This document shows positions 1-9,900 of a stretch of DNA of 49,552 nt, one piece after another. Both the position numbers and the translations under genes were made by a program. Under the pieces are notes generated by a model that saw nothing but the letters and a program-made list of their open reading frames with translations, was not told the DNA's origin and ran no database searches. Origin of the DNA: Gammaproteobacteria bacterium (lineage in GTDB: Bacteria > Pseudomonadota > Gammaproteobacteria > Pseudomonadales > Pseudohongiellaceae); the NCBI GenBank assembly GCA_030831125.1, contig JAURLQ010000019.1, forward strand, positions 1 through 49,552. Reading direction: 5' to 3'. The number at the start of each line of letters is the position of its first letter. Within the stretch, counting starts at the first letter, position 1.

Positions 1-130
1 CCCATGGGGGCTCGGCTGCGGCCCGCAAGCGGGTCCAGCCACCCGCAAATGCGGGTGTCGTTACGAAATGCAGCAAGCTATGCTTGCTATACGACATTGC
101 TCCACCCATGCCGCAAACGGTCTCAGATCC
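1..130. repeat. Dispersed hairpin-rich intergenic repeat, copy 1 (with insert)
   Basis: The left edge GGGGGCTCGGCTGCGGC (near 6-22) and the right edge CCGCAAACGGTCTCAGA (near 111-127) match the two halves of a repeat also found at 11843-11890 and 29716-29774. Here about 80 bases are inserted exactly in the apical loop of the GCGGC/GCCGC hairpin. The insert is itself palindromic, with ACCCGCA/TGCGGGT (2-base loop) and GCAAGC/GCTTGC (3-base loop) stems. The window starts inside the element, so its left flank is unseen. Confidence 0.6.
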
Positions 131-273
131 AATCACAGGAAGCTGCAATCAAGATTTGTGGTTGATTCAGGCTTCGATTTGCTGCGTAAATTTTGAATTC
201 AAGGTGCACGGCCCTCCAGAGCCTTCAATAAAACAATCATGCTTGTAAGGGATTGCAATCAAAGGGGTAGCTT

Positions 274-1653
274 ATGAAGTTCAGTCTTGTGAAATCATTG
301 GTACTTTGCAGCGCAACAATTGCATTGCAGGTTCCAGCCCAACAAATGCCCGATACCGGTTTTGAAAGTGTGGGTCGTGGACGTCCCTTGATGGAGAGCG
401 TACAGGGTGCGCCCATCGTCGGCCCGGCCAGGGGTTTTGCCCGAGGAGGCGCCGAAGCTCCACTCAATGGTTACTACCCGGATGAATTGCCTGATGGCAT
501 CGAGCCGCTGGAAGTGGATGTTTTCACGACGACTGATTTCTATGCTGATGAGGCACTATGGAGCGATCCGCGCTATTTCCGCTGTAACAGTCCCTATGCC
601 ACTGAAGCCCAGCGCGGCATTCTGACCCCGCAACCCCTGTCTGAAACGGTAGAGGGCAGCCCATGGGGCAACTGTGATATTGACCTTCCAAGGGAAGCCA
701 TCGTCAGCCCCTACGGCTTTGCCACTGCGCAGGAACACTACGAAGCCCTGCTGGCTGAAACCGAAGGTCGCGGCGGCCCGGGGGATTATACGTTCAAGGA
801 TTTTCCTGCAGAAGAATGGAACGGCATATACCAACGACCGGCTGGTTCAAGCAATCAGCAGAGCTGGTACTGGCTGCAACATAACCAGGTAAGCACTGCA
901 TTGTCATTGCTTACGCCGGAGTACCAGAAACGCATGGTGCAGGAGGTTTACCACCAGGTACATGGTCATGCACTGTGGCAGTCAAGCTTCTGCTGGCCGG
1001 AAGGATTCATGCGTCGGTATTACCCCTTTGCGGTCTGGGAGCACCAGATTATTGCCACGCCTGACATGGTGCAGATATCTGCGGGTGTGGCCGACAATTT
1101 CATAACCAATATCCATGTTGGCAGGGAATTCAATATGGAGGATATACCCAACGGTGGTGTACCCAGACTGGGTGAGGCTGTCCCGCGCTGGTATGGGGAA
1201 ACTGTCGGCTTCTGGGACGGCGATGTCCTGATTACATGGACCAGCAATATCCAGGGTTGGAAGGCACATTCGGCTTTTGAATTTTCCAGCCAGATGCAGA
1301 CCATTGAGATCTACACACCAAATCGCGATGCCGATGGCAATTTCCTGGGACTGAACCATGAGAGTATTCTTTACGATCCTGAATCCTTTGTTGAGCCTGT
1401 CCGCATAGTGCGTAACATGAACAAGGTAAACGAATTCACCGACCCGGACCTGCAGCCCATCGTATTCATAGAATGTTTCCAGAATATCTTTCCGGTAGAT
1501 GGCAATGCAGTACCCATACCGGCAGGTACGGTTATCGAATATGAAGTGCCCGACATGTATGGCCGTCCATGGGACAAGATCTGGAGAGATGCTTTCGAGC
1601 AGGACATGAGCGGGTCGGGTGACGACCTGGAAGACCTGTTCAATTTTGAATAG
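274..1653 (+). CDS. Secreted protein, divergent member of the GHWEGDTLV family
   Basis: A 459-residue protein with a clear signal peptide (about residues 1-22, ending ALQVPAQQ). The C-terminal half carries the landmarks shared by six other proteins in this window: a first cysteine before a G-x-x-x-R stretch (CWPEGFMRR), the motif WYGETVGFWDGDVL, a DPESF segment matching the DDP-x-T segment of relatives, and a late cysteine (ECFQN). The family has no function known to me. The protein is larger than its relatives because of an N-terminal extension of about 150 residues. It is preceded by AAGGGG near the start and probably has its own promoter in the 140 bases behind the repeat. Membership is inferred from motif order and is the weakest of the seven. 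Confidence 0.75.
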   Translation: MKFSLVKSLVLCSATIALQVPAQQMPDTGFESVGRGRPLMESVQGAPIVGPARGFARGGAEAPLNGYYPDELPDGIEPLEVDVFTTTDFYADEALWSDPRYFRCNSPYATEAQRGILTPQPLSETVEGSPWGNCDIDLPREAIVSPYGFATAQEHYEALLAETEGRGGPGDYTFKDFPAEEWNGIYQRPAGSSNQQSWYWLQHNQVSTALSLLTPEYQKRMVQEVYHQVHGHALWQSSFCWPEGFMRRYYPFAVWEHQIIATPDMVQISAGVADNFITNIHVGREFNMEDIPNGGVPRLGEAVPRWYGETVGFWDGDVLITWTSNIQGWKAHSAFEFSSQMQTIEIYTPNRDADGNFLGLNHESILYDPESFVEPVRIVRNMNKVNEFTDPDLQPIVFIECFQNIFPVDGNAVPIPAGTVIEYEVPDMYGRPWDKIWRDAFEQDMSGSGDDLEDLFNFE

Positions 1654-1704
1654 CCTTTGGCTTTGGTGCTGGCAGATTCCAAGATCTGCCGGACACATTT
1701 TTTA

Positions 1705-2304
1705 TCAGGCTACCAGGCCCGTTGATTCTGTATCGCTGAAACTGCTCTGGAACAGGACTTTTTCAAGTGCCACGATCAGCGCCTCGTTGATCGGCATGTC
1801 CTGCTGTCCCAGGCGGAAATCCAACTGCTGAATTCGCGACTTGCCATGCGACATGCGGGGAGCATCCGTGCAATCGGAAGCTATGACTGACTCGTATGCA
1901 GCAGGGCGCTCCTGTTTTATTAACTTGCACACAGAAAGCCTGCCTTTGCCATCCTTGCTGCCAACACTGGCTGCCCCGAACATCCGGCATATTGCCGGCC
2001 TCTGACGGTAAACCGAGCATTGTCCTGCCAGTCCGTCCAGTGAATGACGTTTGTAATGGAAACAGGAAAAGCCTGAATACTGCTGCAGGTCTGCAAGCAT
2101 CTGTTCTGCCTGACCAAGGTCGTAGTAATGCAAGGCAAGTGGCAGCAGTTCCAGTGGTGTGGCTTCTACTTTGGGGTTGTTGCAGCAGGCGCCACAGCCT
2201 GACAAACAGGTAAGGCCTGTCTGTTGCTGGTAGTTACTGAAGGTTTGCTCAAGATCGTCAAACACAGCCTCAACAAGACGCGCGAGTTCACGCAGCCTCT
2301 GCAT
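1705..2304 (-). CDS. YkgJ-family cysteine-cluster protein
   Basis: A 199-residue cytoplasmic protein with the CxxGCGACC cluster near residue 33 and further cysteines (SGFSCF, GQCSVY, AICRMF, SVCKLI), the pattern of the YkgJ family, whose cysteine clusters are thought to bind zinc or an iron-sulphur centre. The substrate is unknown. It has no signal peptide or membrane segment. The start is supported by GGAG seven bases upstream on the minus strand. It converges with the secreted protein at 274-1653 and diverges from tex with a 280-base gap. The family call is firm and the role is open. Confidence 0.85.
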   Translation of the reverse strand: MQRLRELARLVEAVFDDLEQTFSNYQQQTGLTCLSGCGACCNNPKVEATPLELLPLALHYYDLGQAEQMLADLQQYSGFSCFHYKRHSLDGLAGQCSVYRQRPAICRMFGAASVGSKDGKGRLSVCKLIKQERPAAYESVIASDCTDAPRMSHGKSRIQQLDFRLGQQDMPINEALIVALEKVLFQSSFSDTESTGLVA

Positions 2305-2584
2305 AAAGACTCCATCAAACGGGATCCCGCTCGCAAGGCACGGCGGGCGGCGAATTCTAGTGACAAAGCCTGCTGGCTGGCAACTGGAATTTGACTGATA
2401 GGTGATTGGATTCCTTTTGGTGTATTCCTGTTTCTAATCCATCAATTCAGCTGATAGAGCGACCTGGCATTATTACCGGTCATGACAACTGGACGCCTCC
2501 CCGGCCAGGGTTTATCCTTGCGCGCTTTCCGGAAGCGGCACAAAGCCCTTCATTCCTGGCAGTACAATCCGGTAGTCAATTCAC

Positions 2585-4900
2585 ATGCAATCCATATCAC
2601 GGCGCATCGCCGACGAACTCGTTGTCAAAGAGCAGCAGGTTGCTGCAGCCATTTCCCTGTTGGATGAAGGTTCTACCGTACCCTTCATATCCCGCTATCG
2701 AAAAGAAGCGACAGGCGGGCTGGACGATACCCAACTGAGGCAGCTCAGCGAACGGCTGGGTTATCTGCGGGAACTGGAAGACAGACGTGAGGTAGTACTG
2801 CGCAGCATAGATGAACAGGGCAAGCTCACGGAAACACTGAAGCGTGACATAGAAGGAGCGGAGACCAGAAGTCGCCTGGAAGATCTTTATCTGCCATATC
2901 GTCCCAAACGTCGTACAAAGGCACAGATAGCCCGCGAGGCAGGACTGGAACCGCTGGCGCTGGATCTGCTGGCCAATCCTGACCTTGATCCCCAACAGGA
3001 GGCAGCAAAATATCTCAATCCCGACATGGAAGTGGCAGATACCAAGGCTGCACTTGATGGTGCCAGACAGATTCTGATGGAGAATTTTGCAGAAACTGCA
3101 GACCTGCTGCAGAAACTGAGGGACTTCCTTCAGCAAAACGCGATCATCAGCTCCAGGGTCATTCCCGGCAAGGAAGTGGAAGGCGTCAAGTTCAGTGACT
3201 ATTTCGAGTTTGATGAATCTATCAGAACCATTCCCAGCCATCGCACGCTTGCCCTGTTCAGGGGGCGCAACGAAGGCTTTCTGCTGTTCACATTGAAACT
3301 CAAGGATGAAGAACAGATGGTTTCCCATCCGTGCGCGAGCATGGTGGCGCAACATTTCAGTATTGCCGATCAGGGTCGGGCAGGGGATGCGTGGCTACTG
3401 GAAACCGCACGCTGGGCATGGAAGATCAAGATCTTCTCGCATCTTGAACTGGAGTTGAAACTGCAGTTGCGTGAAGCTGCCGAACTGGAAGCGATCAGGG
3501 TATTTGCCAGTAACCTCAAGGATCTGCTGCTGGCAGCACCGGCAGGCCCGCGGCCTACGTTGGGGCTGGATCCCGGTTTGCGTACCGGTGTGAAAGTGGC
3601 AGTTGTGGATAACACAGGCAAGCTGGTGGATTACAGCACGATATATCCGCACGCACCCAGAAACCAATGGGATGAAAGTATTGCCGCACTCGCAAAACTT
3701 TGCCGGCAACATCAGGTAGAACTGCTCAGTATCGGTAATGGAACGGCTTCGCGTGAAACCGACAAGCTGGCCAAGGAACTGATGAAGCGCCATCCTGAGC
3801 TGAAGCTCAATACGCTGGTTGTATCAGAAGCCGGAGCCTCTGTTTATTCAGCCTCCGAATTTGCTGCCCGCGAATTCCCTGATCTGGATGTCACAATACG
3901 GGGTGCTGTTTCCATTGCCAGACGTCTGCAGGATCCTCTGGCGGAACTGGTGAAGATTGAACCCAAAGCCATCGGTGTGGGCCAGTACCAGCACGATGTC
4001 AGCCAGGTGCAACTGGCAAGAACACTTGATGCGGTTGTAGAAGACTGTGTGAATGCAGTAGGAGTTGACGTGAACATGGCATCCGTACCCCTGCTGAAAC
4101 AGGTATCCGGTTTGACGCAGTCAATGGCAGAAAACATTGTGGCCTGGCGTGACCAGAATGGTCCCTTTGCCAACAGGAAGCTGTTATTGGAAGTACCGAG
4201 ACTGGGCCCCAAAGCCTTTGAACAGTCTGCAGGCTTTTTGCGCATCATGAAAGGTGACAATCCCCTCGACAGTTCAGCCGTTCATCCGGAAGCATACGTG
4301 GTGGTCAAGAAAATACTCGAGAAAAACGGCAAACGTATTGAAGAGCTTGTAGGTAACAGGGATTTCCTGAAAAGTGTGAATGCTGCTGATTATGCCGATG
4401 ACAAGTTCGGTATTCCGACTGTCCGCGACATACTGGCAGAACTTGAAAAGCCCGGCAGGGATCCCCGGCCTGAATTCAGGACAGCTGCATTCAAGGACGG
4501 TATTGAAGAGATGAGGGATCTCAAACCCGACATGGTGCTTGAAGGCGTCGTCACGAATGTTACCAACTTCGGGGCATTTGTTGATGTAGGTGTTCATCAG
4601 GATGGTCTGGTTCATATTTCGATGCTGGCAGATCGCTTCGTCAAGGACCCCAGGGAAATCGTCAAGACTGGCGATGTGGTGAAGGTAAAAGTGATGGAAG
4701 TAGATGTGGCGCGTAAACGCATAGCCCTGACCATGCGCCTGTCTGATTCATCAACCATTCCCAATGATCGAAAAACACCAGGGCAAGCACAGCATAAACA
4801 GGCGCGCAGTGAAGCAAAATCCACGACAGTCAAGGGTAAAGCAGGCGGCAATTTGAACAATGCCATGGCTGATGCACTGCGCAAGGCCATGGAACGCTGA
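2585..4900 (+). CDS. tex: Transcription accessory protein Tex, S1 RNA-binding
   Basis: A 771-residue protein, close to the usual length of bacterial Tex. In order it shows the helical Tex N-terminal region, a YqgF/RNase H-like fold starting at [11 protein letters not shown] (about residues 325-450), helix-hairpin-helix segments ([12 protein letters not shown] and [11 protein letters not shown], about 510-560), and a C-terminal S1 domain (about 653-723, [14 protein letters not shown] and DGLVHIS). The last 50 residues are a basic low-complexity tail. Tex binds nucleic acids and affects transcription; its exact role differs between species. Only weak ribosome-binding sequence precedes the ATG. 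It stands alone and converges with the TonB-dependent receptor gene. Confidence 0.97.
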   Translation: MQSISRRIADELVVKEQQVAAAISLLDEGSTVPFISRYRKEATGGLDDTQLRQLSERLGYLRELEDRREVVLRSIDEQGKLTETLKRDIEGAETRSRLEDLYLPYRPKRRTKAQIAREAGLEPLALDLLANPDLDPQQEAAKYLNPDMEVADTKAALDGARQILMENFAETADLLQKLRDFLQQNAIISSRVIPGKEVEGVKFSDYFEFDESIRTIPSHRTLALFRGRNEGFLLFTLKLKDEEQMVSHPCASMVAQHFSIADQGRAGDAWLLETARWAWKIKIFSHLELELKLQLREAAELEAIRVFASNLKDLLLAAPAGPRPTLGLDPGLRTGVKVAVVDNTGKLVDYSTIYPHAPRNQWDESIAALAKLCRQHQVELLSIGNGTASRETDKLAKELMKRHPELKLNTLVVSEAGASVYSASEFAAREFPDLDVTIRGAVSIARRLQDPLAELVKIEPKAIGVGQYQHDVSQVQLARTLDAVVEDCVNAVGVDVNMASVPLLKQVSGLTQSMAENIVAWRDQNGPFANRKLLLEVPRLGPKAFEQSAGFLRIMKGDNPLDSSAVHPEAYVVVKKILEKNGKRIEELVGNRDFLKSVNAADYADDKFGIPTVRDILAELEKPGRDPRPEFRTAAFKDGIEEMRDLKPDMVLEGVVTNVTNFGAFVDVGVHQDGLVHISMLADRFVKDPREIVKTGDVVKVKVMEVDVARKRIALTMRLSDSSTIPNDRKTPGQAQHKQARSEAKSTTVKGKAGGNLNNAMADALRKAMER

Positions 4901-4950
4901 GCAACACCGCTCAGGTTCAGGGGAGTATCGCAACTGCGGGAAAACGGGAT

Positions 4951-7161
4951 TCATCGATTGTAGATTCTGAAACGGATTTCGCCACTGGGCCCCTGCGCGA
5001 TTTCACGATTCTGGAAGGAGTTTTCCAACGTATTGAAGTCTGTCAGGATTTCAGTGCTCTGGAACAGCGGTCGTGGATTGATGGTGGCAGTAATTTCCAG
5101 ATTTTTCCTGCGTCTCCACTGGAGCGTAAAAGATGGAGCACTGTCGCGGCGACTTGTTGTTGAAGATATGAAGGACGGGTCGAGTCCGCTTTGCCGCACA
5201 CTCGAATAAAACTCTGCTGTGTTGAACTGGTTGCGCTGGCTTTCCAGACGGGCTGTCAGTCGTAGTCCATTGATGGGTTCCCACTGCACAAAAGTCTGCC
5301 ATTCGTGACTGTCGAACTGTTTCCGCGTATTTCTTACACCATAGTCAGTATTGTAGATCCGCTTCCACAGGTTCATGCCCCAGCTCCATTGTCCGTCGCC
5401 GGGGTTTTTCCTCATGCCCAGATTCCAGTTCATGGGATCTACCCAGGATACTTCCCTGGATTCCCTGGTCACGGGGTCTATGGTTCCGGATTTCCTGATG
5501 TTGAAGCCTGCTTCCAGCACAAGGTCTTTCATGTTGAAGCGTTCCAGCGGGTATTCGATATTGCTGTTGAAAAAGGTCAGTTTCTCCGCAAAGGCATTCT
5601 GGGATACAACAAGTGAATCAGACAAGGCCACAGAACGAATCGGATTTTCCAGAATCCGGTGGCCCAGTGTCATTTTCAGCACCCCGCGGTCACCAAAGCG
5701 CTGGTCATACTGTATGCGGTTTTCCCAGTTACGTTCCGAATCGAGCCGCACAGCGCCAGCTTGCAGAATGTCGGATGACAGGTTGGAGGAAGCCAGGAAC
5801 TGGTTGAGACTCAGCTGACCAATGTCGTAACGCGACTCAAGTGTAATGTTGGTCCTTTCCCGCATCTGCCAGGAAAGGGAGGTCATGCCTTTTATTTCTG
5901 TCTGTTTGTTGGTTGGCACATTCCTGGCTTCAAGTGCATAGGAGCCTCCGCTGATACTGCCACGCAAAAGCCAGTTTTCACGGAAACTCCAGTCGGCTTC
6001 CAGGGCAAGTGAATGGCGGTCTTCCTCTACAAGGCTGTCACTGCCATTGAGTGAAACAGGCTGCCCATTCTCAATCACGCGAAGGCTGCCTTCGAAATAG
6101 TTGAATGCCGAAGACAGGATGGCGCGCAACGTCAGGGTTTCACTGGATGTCCGTGTAAAGCGGATACGACCTGCAGTTTCTCCTGATTCCTGTTGCCGGA
6201 TGGAAGTGAGCAGTTCATTTTCAGTGGCAAAGCTTGATTCAGAAATTCTGCTGTCAATGGAATCTACAAAGGCAATCATGAGTTCATTGCGGCTACCCAT
6301 GGCCCTGATGTACTCCCCGGATATTTCCTCGCGTTCCCGATCATCAAGAAATGCCTCACTGATGGCGCCGGCAAGATGACCACCTTCGTCCAGGATCAGG
6401 GGGGAGGAGTTGTTGTCATTTGTGCTGAAAGAAGTGTTGAGCGACAAGGTACCCTGCTGCCCGAAATCAAACAGGGAGTTGAGTTCTACAAATTCTTCCT
6501 GTTGTCCGGATAGGGTCTGCGTGGTAATTCGTTGCTGGGGATTTGCCGGATCAATATCAACGAATCCTGATGGTTCCTGTCTGTTGCGGTCACGGTTACC
6601 GGCACGGACATTGAACTCGTGTCCCAGCCAGCCTATGGAGGCATTGGCGTTGAACTCGGTTTCGTCCTCATTGCGTTGTCGCAAGTCGCCGTCACCCGTT
6701 TCACGATAATCCGTTCTGAGCTCATAGTAGTTGGTCTCCTCATCTTCAAGGATGACATTGACTACCTGGTTGTAACCCTGCATGTCGATGTCGAGCCGGG
6801 CACCGGAGTTGATCATTTCCAGGCGGGTAACACTGGTGTAGGGGCGGGAAGACAGTTGTTGCCAGATGGATTGGCCTTTGGGAGGCGGGCGTTTACCGTT
6901 GATAAGGATATTGGTTCGAACGCCTGCCAGTCCTCTGCCCCCATTTTGTTGCTGTGGATTGAAACCGGGCATGCGTTGCACGAGATCCAGTGCAGTTACA
7001 GGATCGAATTCCATGAAATAGACAGGCTCGAAAATACGGACACCCTCCATGGCAGGGTATCGTGACAAGAGATCAGGCGCCTGGGCAGTAACAGTGACCG
7101 GAAGGCAGGAACTCGCCAAAATCAGGCCTGTAAGCAGATATTTACAGGATTTATATCGCAA
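4951..7161 (-). CDS. TonB-dependent receptor-like outer membrane protein
   Basis: A 736-residue protein with a signal peptide (about residues 1-26, LPVTVTAQA) and a plug domain at about 45-135, recognisable from LDLVQRMPGFN, the NILINGKRPP loop and RLEMINSGA, followed by alternating beta-strand sequence typical of a 22-strand barrel. No TonB box is obvious near the mature N terminus. The start codon is TTG (complement of 7159-7161); it is the only start that yields an intact signal peptide, since the next ATG lies well inside the protein. The substrate cannot be read from the sequence. It lies just upstream of cassette 1 on the same strand, 186 bases away. Confidence 0.85.
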   Translation of the reverse strand: MRYKSCKYLLTGLILASSCLPVTVTAQAPDLLSRYPAMEGVRIFEPVYFMEFDPVTALDLVQRMPGFNPQQQNGGRGLAGVRTNILINGKRPPPKGQSIWQQLSSRPYTSVTRLEMINSGARLDIDMQGYNQVVNVILEDEETNYYELRTDYRETGDGDLRQRNEDETEFNANASIGWLGHEFNVRAGNRDRNRQEPSGFVDIDPANPQQRITTQTLSGQQEEFVELNSLFDFGQQGTLSLNTSFSTNDNNSSPLILDEGGHLAGAISEAFLDDREREEISGEYIRAMGSRNELMIAFVDSIDSRISESSFATENELLTSIRQQESGETAGRIRFTRTSSETLTLRAILSSAFNYFEGSLRVIENGQPVSLNGSDSLVEEDRHSLALEADWSFRENWLLRGSISGGSYALEARNVPTNKQTEIKGMTSLSWQMRERTNITLESRYDIGQLSLNQFLASSNLSSDILQAGAVRLDSERNWENRIQYDQRFGDRGVLKMTLGHRILENPIRSVALSDSLVVSQNAFAEKLTFFNSNIEYPLERFNMKDLVLEAGFNIRKSGTIDPVTRESREVSWVDPMNWNLGMRKNPGDGQWSWGMNLWKRIYNTDYGVRNTRKQFDSHEWQTFVQWEPINGLRLTARLESQRNQFNTAEFYSSVRQSGLDPSFISSTTSRRDSAPSFTLQWRRRKNLEITATINPRPLFQSTEILTDFNTLENSFQNREIAQGPSGEIRFRIYNR

Positions 7162-7347
7162 TGCACCAATCCCGGTTTTCGCTGTGGATGATCAAGCCCA
7201 GTGGACTCGCCCCGAATTTGCCGTGCAGGGTAACAAAGATCGGGATATTTGGCTTTTATTTCCTGGTTTCAGAAAGAAACGGTTTATTTGCAACCGAACC
7301 CTGAAAGCTGCTTTTTCAGTCAACTTGCATGCAGATGCAACATCCTT

Positions 7348-8526
7348 TTATCGCGAATTGATATCCACAGCTTCATCGGATGATGGAGCCTGATAGATAT
7401 CAAGTGTTGTGGAAGGCACATAGCGTTCCGGCGGAACTTCTCCGTTTGCCAGTGCTTCCTCAACAGACTGCTGGAAATTTTTCTCTGCACGCAGTGCATT
7501 AGCCACAAAGAAATTACCCTCGTGGCAGGAATACTCCAGAATTTCATAGTCCGGCTGGGTGGTAAGGGTAAGGCGGAAAGTCCAGGGTTGCTCATAGGTG
7601 CGGGGATCATCCACTGTAACCACATAATCGATCATGTCCGGATCAATGCGGGTAAAGCGCTCGGTCAGCACAGCGTCTTCACTGTGCGGTACCCTGGCAA
7701 CTGCAATTTTGTCAGTCAGGTTGCGGGTTTCCACAACCAGGGTGTCGCCTTCGAAGTGGCCCACAGACAGTCCCATGTACTGACGCACTCCCGACCCGGG
7801 GAAATCGTTGCGATCAAGTGGGATGATGCGAGTATCGTGCAGCATCTCATAGCTGATCGCAATCTCGGTGGGTGATTGGACTATGCGCATTGCATCACCG
7901 TACAACGAGGGCAGTATGGAACCGGTTACGCCACGTGTAATGCAGCGATCATAGTAGGAGAAATTTTCAGTCGTAAAATAGGGGCCTTCTGATTGTCCGC
8001 CACGATAATTGGCCCGCCTGCGTTGTCCTTCTTCTGTCAGGGCAGGCATGCGCCCATCGGGAGGATCGATCAGATAGGAGTTGTACCCGAATGTCCGGGT
8101 GCCTACTTCAGAAGAATCAAGAGCGCTCAATTGCAGGCGTTCCTCGCCTTCGAATTCATCGCCGGCCCTCAGTGCTGCCAACCCGGCAGGACCACCAGTT
8201 GCCCTGGCAATGAACTCTTCTTCCGTCATTTTTTCGCTTTCACCATAACGTGCGGGTCGTTCCATGGGAATACCGCTCATGTCGCGACTGGTGAACGTAC
8301 CTTCAAAATCCGGATCTCCCCAGGAAAATCTTGCTACCTGCCACTGTGGATCTGCCACTGCGGCTGCGGTAAGTTCGGCTGGCACTGGTTGCTGCTGGGC
8401 CGCAAGCGGTGTGGCAAAGGTAATGGCAAGCGCAAGGCCGGCAATCCTGATGACGATGGTCGGAGCAGGGTCTGTCAACAGCGTTGACCTTCTTCCGGAT
8501 CCAGCCTTGTTTAATTGGTGAACCAT
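7348..8526 (-). CDS. Secreted GHWEGDTLV-family protein, long form (cassette 1)
   Basis: A 392-residue exported protein. An upstream in-frame ATG exists at 8574, but the ATG at 8526 has a GGAGG eight bases ahead and gives a signal sequence ending TPLAAQQ. Family landmarks in order: DRCITRG, RIVQSP, the segment GLSVGHFEGDTLVVET, LTERFTR, TVDDPRTYEQPW and a late cysteine in EYSCHEGN. The two conserved cysteines could form a disulphide in the periplasm (inference). It is the counterpart of the protein at 25924-26904, which shares the same landmarks almost residue for residue. It diverges from 8566 with only 39 bases between start codons. Function unknown. Confidence 0.85.
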   Translation of the reverse strand: MVHQLNKAGSGRRSTLLTDPAPTIVIRIAGLALAITFATPLAAQQQPVPAELTAAAVADPQWQVARFSWGDPDFEGTFTSRDMSGIPMERPARYGESEKMTEEEFIARATGGPAGLAALRAGDEFEGEERLQLSALDSSEVGTRTFGYNSYLIDPPDGRMPALTEEGQRRRANYRGGQSEGPYFTTENFSYYDRCITRGVTGSILPSLYGDAMRIVQSPTEIAISYEMLHDTRIIPLDRNDFPGSGVRQYMGLSVGHFEGDTLVVETRNLTDKIAVARVPHSEDAVLTERFTRIDPDMIDYVVTVDDPRTYEQPWTFRLTLTTQPDYEILEYSCHEGNFFVANALRAEKNFQQSVEEALANGEVPPERYVPSTTLDIYQAPSSDEAVDINSR

Positions 8527-8552
8527 ATTGCTTCCCTCCAGCACTTTGTCTC

Positions 8553-8559
8553 TATAATA
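8553..8559. promoter_or_regulatory. Overlapping bidirectional -10 elements
   Basis: A perfect TATAAT reads rightward at 8553-8558, and TATTAT reads leftward over 8559-8554, in the 39-base gap between two divergent start codons (8526 and 8566). The rightward -10 would start RNA almost at the ATG, giving a nearly leaderless message; the leftward one leaves a leader of about 20 bases containing the GGAGG. No convincing -35 is visible in either direction. Confidence 0.4.
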
Positions 8560-8565
8560 GGGCGA

Positions 8566-9393
8566 ATGAAACATAAACTGCTACCCACATTATCAATTCT
8601 GATCCAGGCTTCCCTGATTGCACTACTGCCATTTGCCCAGGCCAGTGCACAGGGCAGGGAAAGACCTGCACGTATCAACGACAAGCCAAATTTCAATGGC
8701 ATCTGGCAGGCGCTCAATACAGCCTACTGGAATCTTGAAGGGCATTCTGCCGAGGCGCTGGATGACTTCTGGCCCATGGGGGGCATTGCTGCCATACCTG
8801 CCGGAAAAAGTGTGGTTGTCGGAGGCAGTATTCCCTATTTGCCCCAGGCGCTGGAAAAACGCAATGAAAACAGGGCTGGCTGGCCTGCGACTGATCCCGA
8901 GGCAAAGTGCTATATGCCCGGAATTCCCCGTGCTACCTATATGCCTTATCCCTTCCAGATCGTGCAGGGAGAGGGAGACACCATTTTGTTCAGCTACACC
9001 TATGCCAATGCCAACAGACCGGTTTTCATGAATCCGGAAGATCACATGATCGCACCGGTTGATACCTGGATGGGTCGCTCAAACGGTTCGTGGGATGGAG
9101 ACACTCTGGTAATAGAGGTCAATTCAAATCTGGACCAGACCTGGCTTGACAGGGCCGGCAATCATCACAGTTATGCAATGTTGGTTACCGAGCGTTATTC
9201 GCTGCTCAATGATTACACCATGATGTATGAAGCAACCATTGATGATCCGGAAACCTACTCGGAGCCCTGGACCATACGCATGCCGCTGTACCGGAATATT
9301 GAGGAAGGTGCGCGTTTGCTTGAATTCAACTGCGTGGAATATTCAGAACGTCTGCTCTATGGTGAGTTGATGACTGTGCCGGCAGGTCAGTAG
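8566..9393 (+). CDS. Secreted GHWEGDTLV-family protein, short form (cassette 1)
   Basis: A 275-residue exported protein; the ATG at 8566 gives a clean signal peptide (ending AQASAQ). Landmarks: GIWQALNTAYWNLE near the mature N terminus, a cysteine in CYMPGIPRATY, PFQIVQ, WMGRSNGSWDGDTLVIEV, RAGNHHS, VTERYS, IDDPETYSEPW and a late cysteine in FNCVEY. It is plainly paralogous to 27100-27951. It is followed after 68 bases by a DUF6152 gene on the same strand, an arrangement repeated in cassette 2. No function is known; the conserved W, D, N-H-H and paired Cys could form a ligand or active site, but that is a guess. Confidence 0.85.
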   Translation: MKHKLLPTLSILIQASLIALLPFAQASAQGRERPARINDKPNFNGIWQALNTAYWNLEGHSAEALDDFWPMGGIAAIPAGKSVVVGGSIPYLPQALEKRNENRAGWPATDPEAKCYMPGIPRATYMPYPFQIVQGEGDTILFSYTYANANRPVFMNPEDHMIAPVDTWMGRSNGSWDGDTLVIEVNSNLDQTWLDRAGNHHSYAMLVTERYSLLNDYTMMYEATIDDPETYSEPWTIRMPLYRNIEEGARLLEFNCVEYSERLLYGELMTVPAGQ

Positions 9394-9461
9394 ACCGGGT
9401 ACAAGGACAATAATCCGGTCTGACCATCAGGGTTGCCGGTAAACAACAAGAGGAATACGCA

Positions 9462-9866
9462 ATGTTTCGCACCTCTGTATGCTGTGCAGTGCTGGCCTCT
9501 CTGGTAACAGTACTCCCGGTCCAGGCCCACCATTCATTTTCGGCGGAGTTTGATATTGAACAGCCAGTACAACTTCGTGGTGAAGTAATCCGGATGGTAT
9601 TCACCAATCCGCATTCCTATATCTATCTCAAAGTGACTACCGACAGTGGAGAAGTGCAGGAGTGGGCCATAGAAGGTGGTGCACCGAACGCACTCATACG
9701 CAGGGGATGGAACCGTAATTCCCTGCCTGCGGGCACCCTGGTAAGCGTACTTGGATACAGGTCGCGTGACGGCGAATATCGCGCCAGCGGTGGAGCGGTT
9801 ACCCTGCCCGACGGTTCGGAACTCAATGCCAGCTCTGCGGGTATAGGTGCTCCCCCGGGCCAGTAA
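9462..9866 (+). CDS. DUF6152 family secreted protein (cassette 1)
   Basis: A 134-residue exported protein. The signal peptide ends at VQAHHSFSAEFD, so the mature chain starts with the His-His pair typical of DUF6152. Then come the segments VIRMVFTNPHSY, WAIEGGAPNALIRRGWNR and SLPAGTLVSVLGYRSRDGEY, a small all-beta domain. The biochemical role of DUF6152 is not established; the N-terminal HH could bind a metal (inference). AAGAGGAA precedes the start. It follows the short GHWEGDTLV gene and is likely co-transcribed with it. Confidence 0.88.
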   Translation: MFRTSVCCAVLASLVTVLPVQAHHSFSAEFDIEQPVQLRGEVIRMVFTNPHSYIYLKVTTDSGEVQEWAIEGGAPNALIRRGWNRNSLPAGTLVSVLGYRSRDGEYRASGGAVTLPDGSELNASSAGIGAPPGQ

Positions 9867-9900
9867 TTTTCAGCTCAGGCAAGACGACAAACCGGTCTGC

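Noticed and set aside
982-1698. A 238-codon open frame antisense to the secreted protein at 274-1653
   Set aside because: Its translation is low in recognisable motifs and rich in isolated His, Cys and Ile, as expected for an antisense shadow. The sense frame has a signal peptide and family motifs.
2597-3355. A 252-codon frame antisense to tex
   Set aside because: Tex is unmistakable on the plus strand; the antisense product has no domain features.
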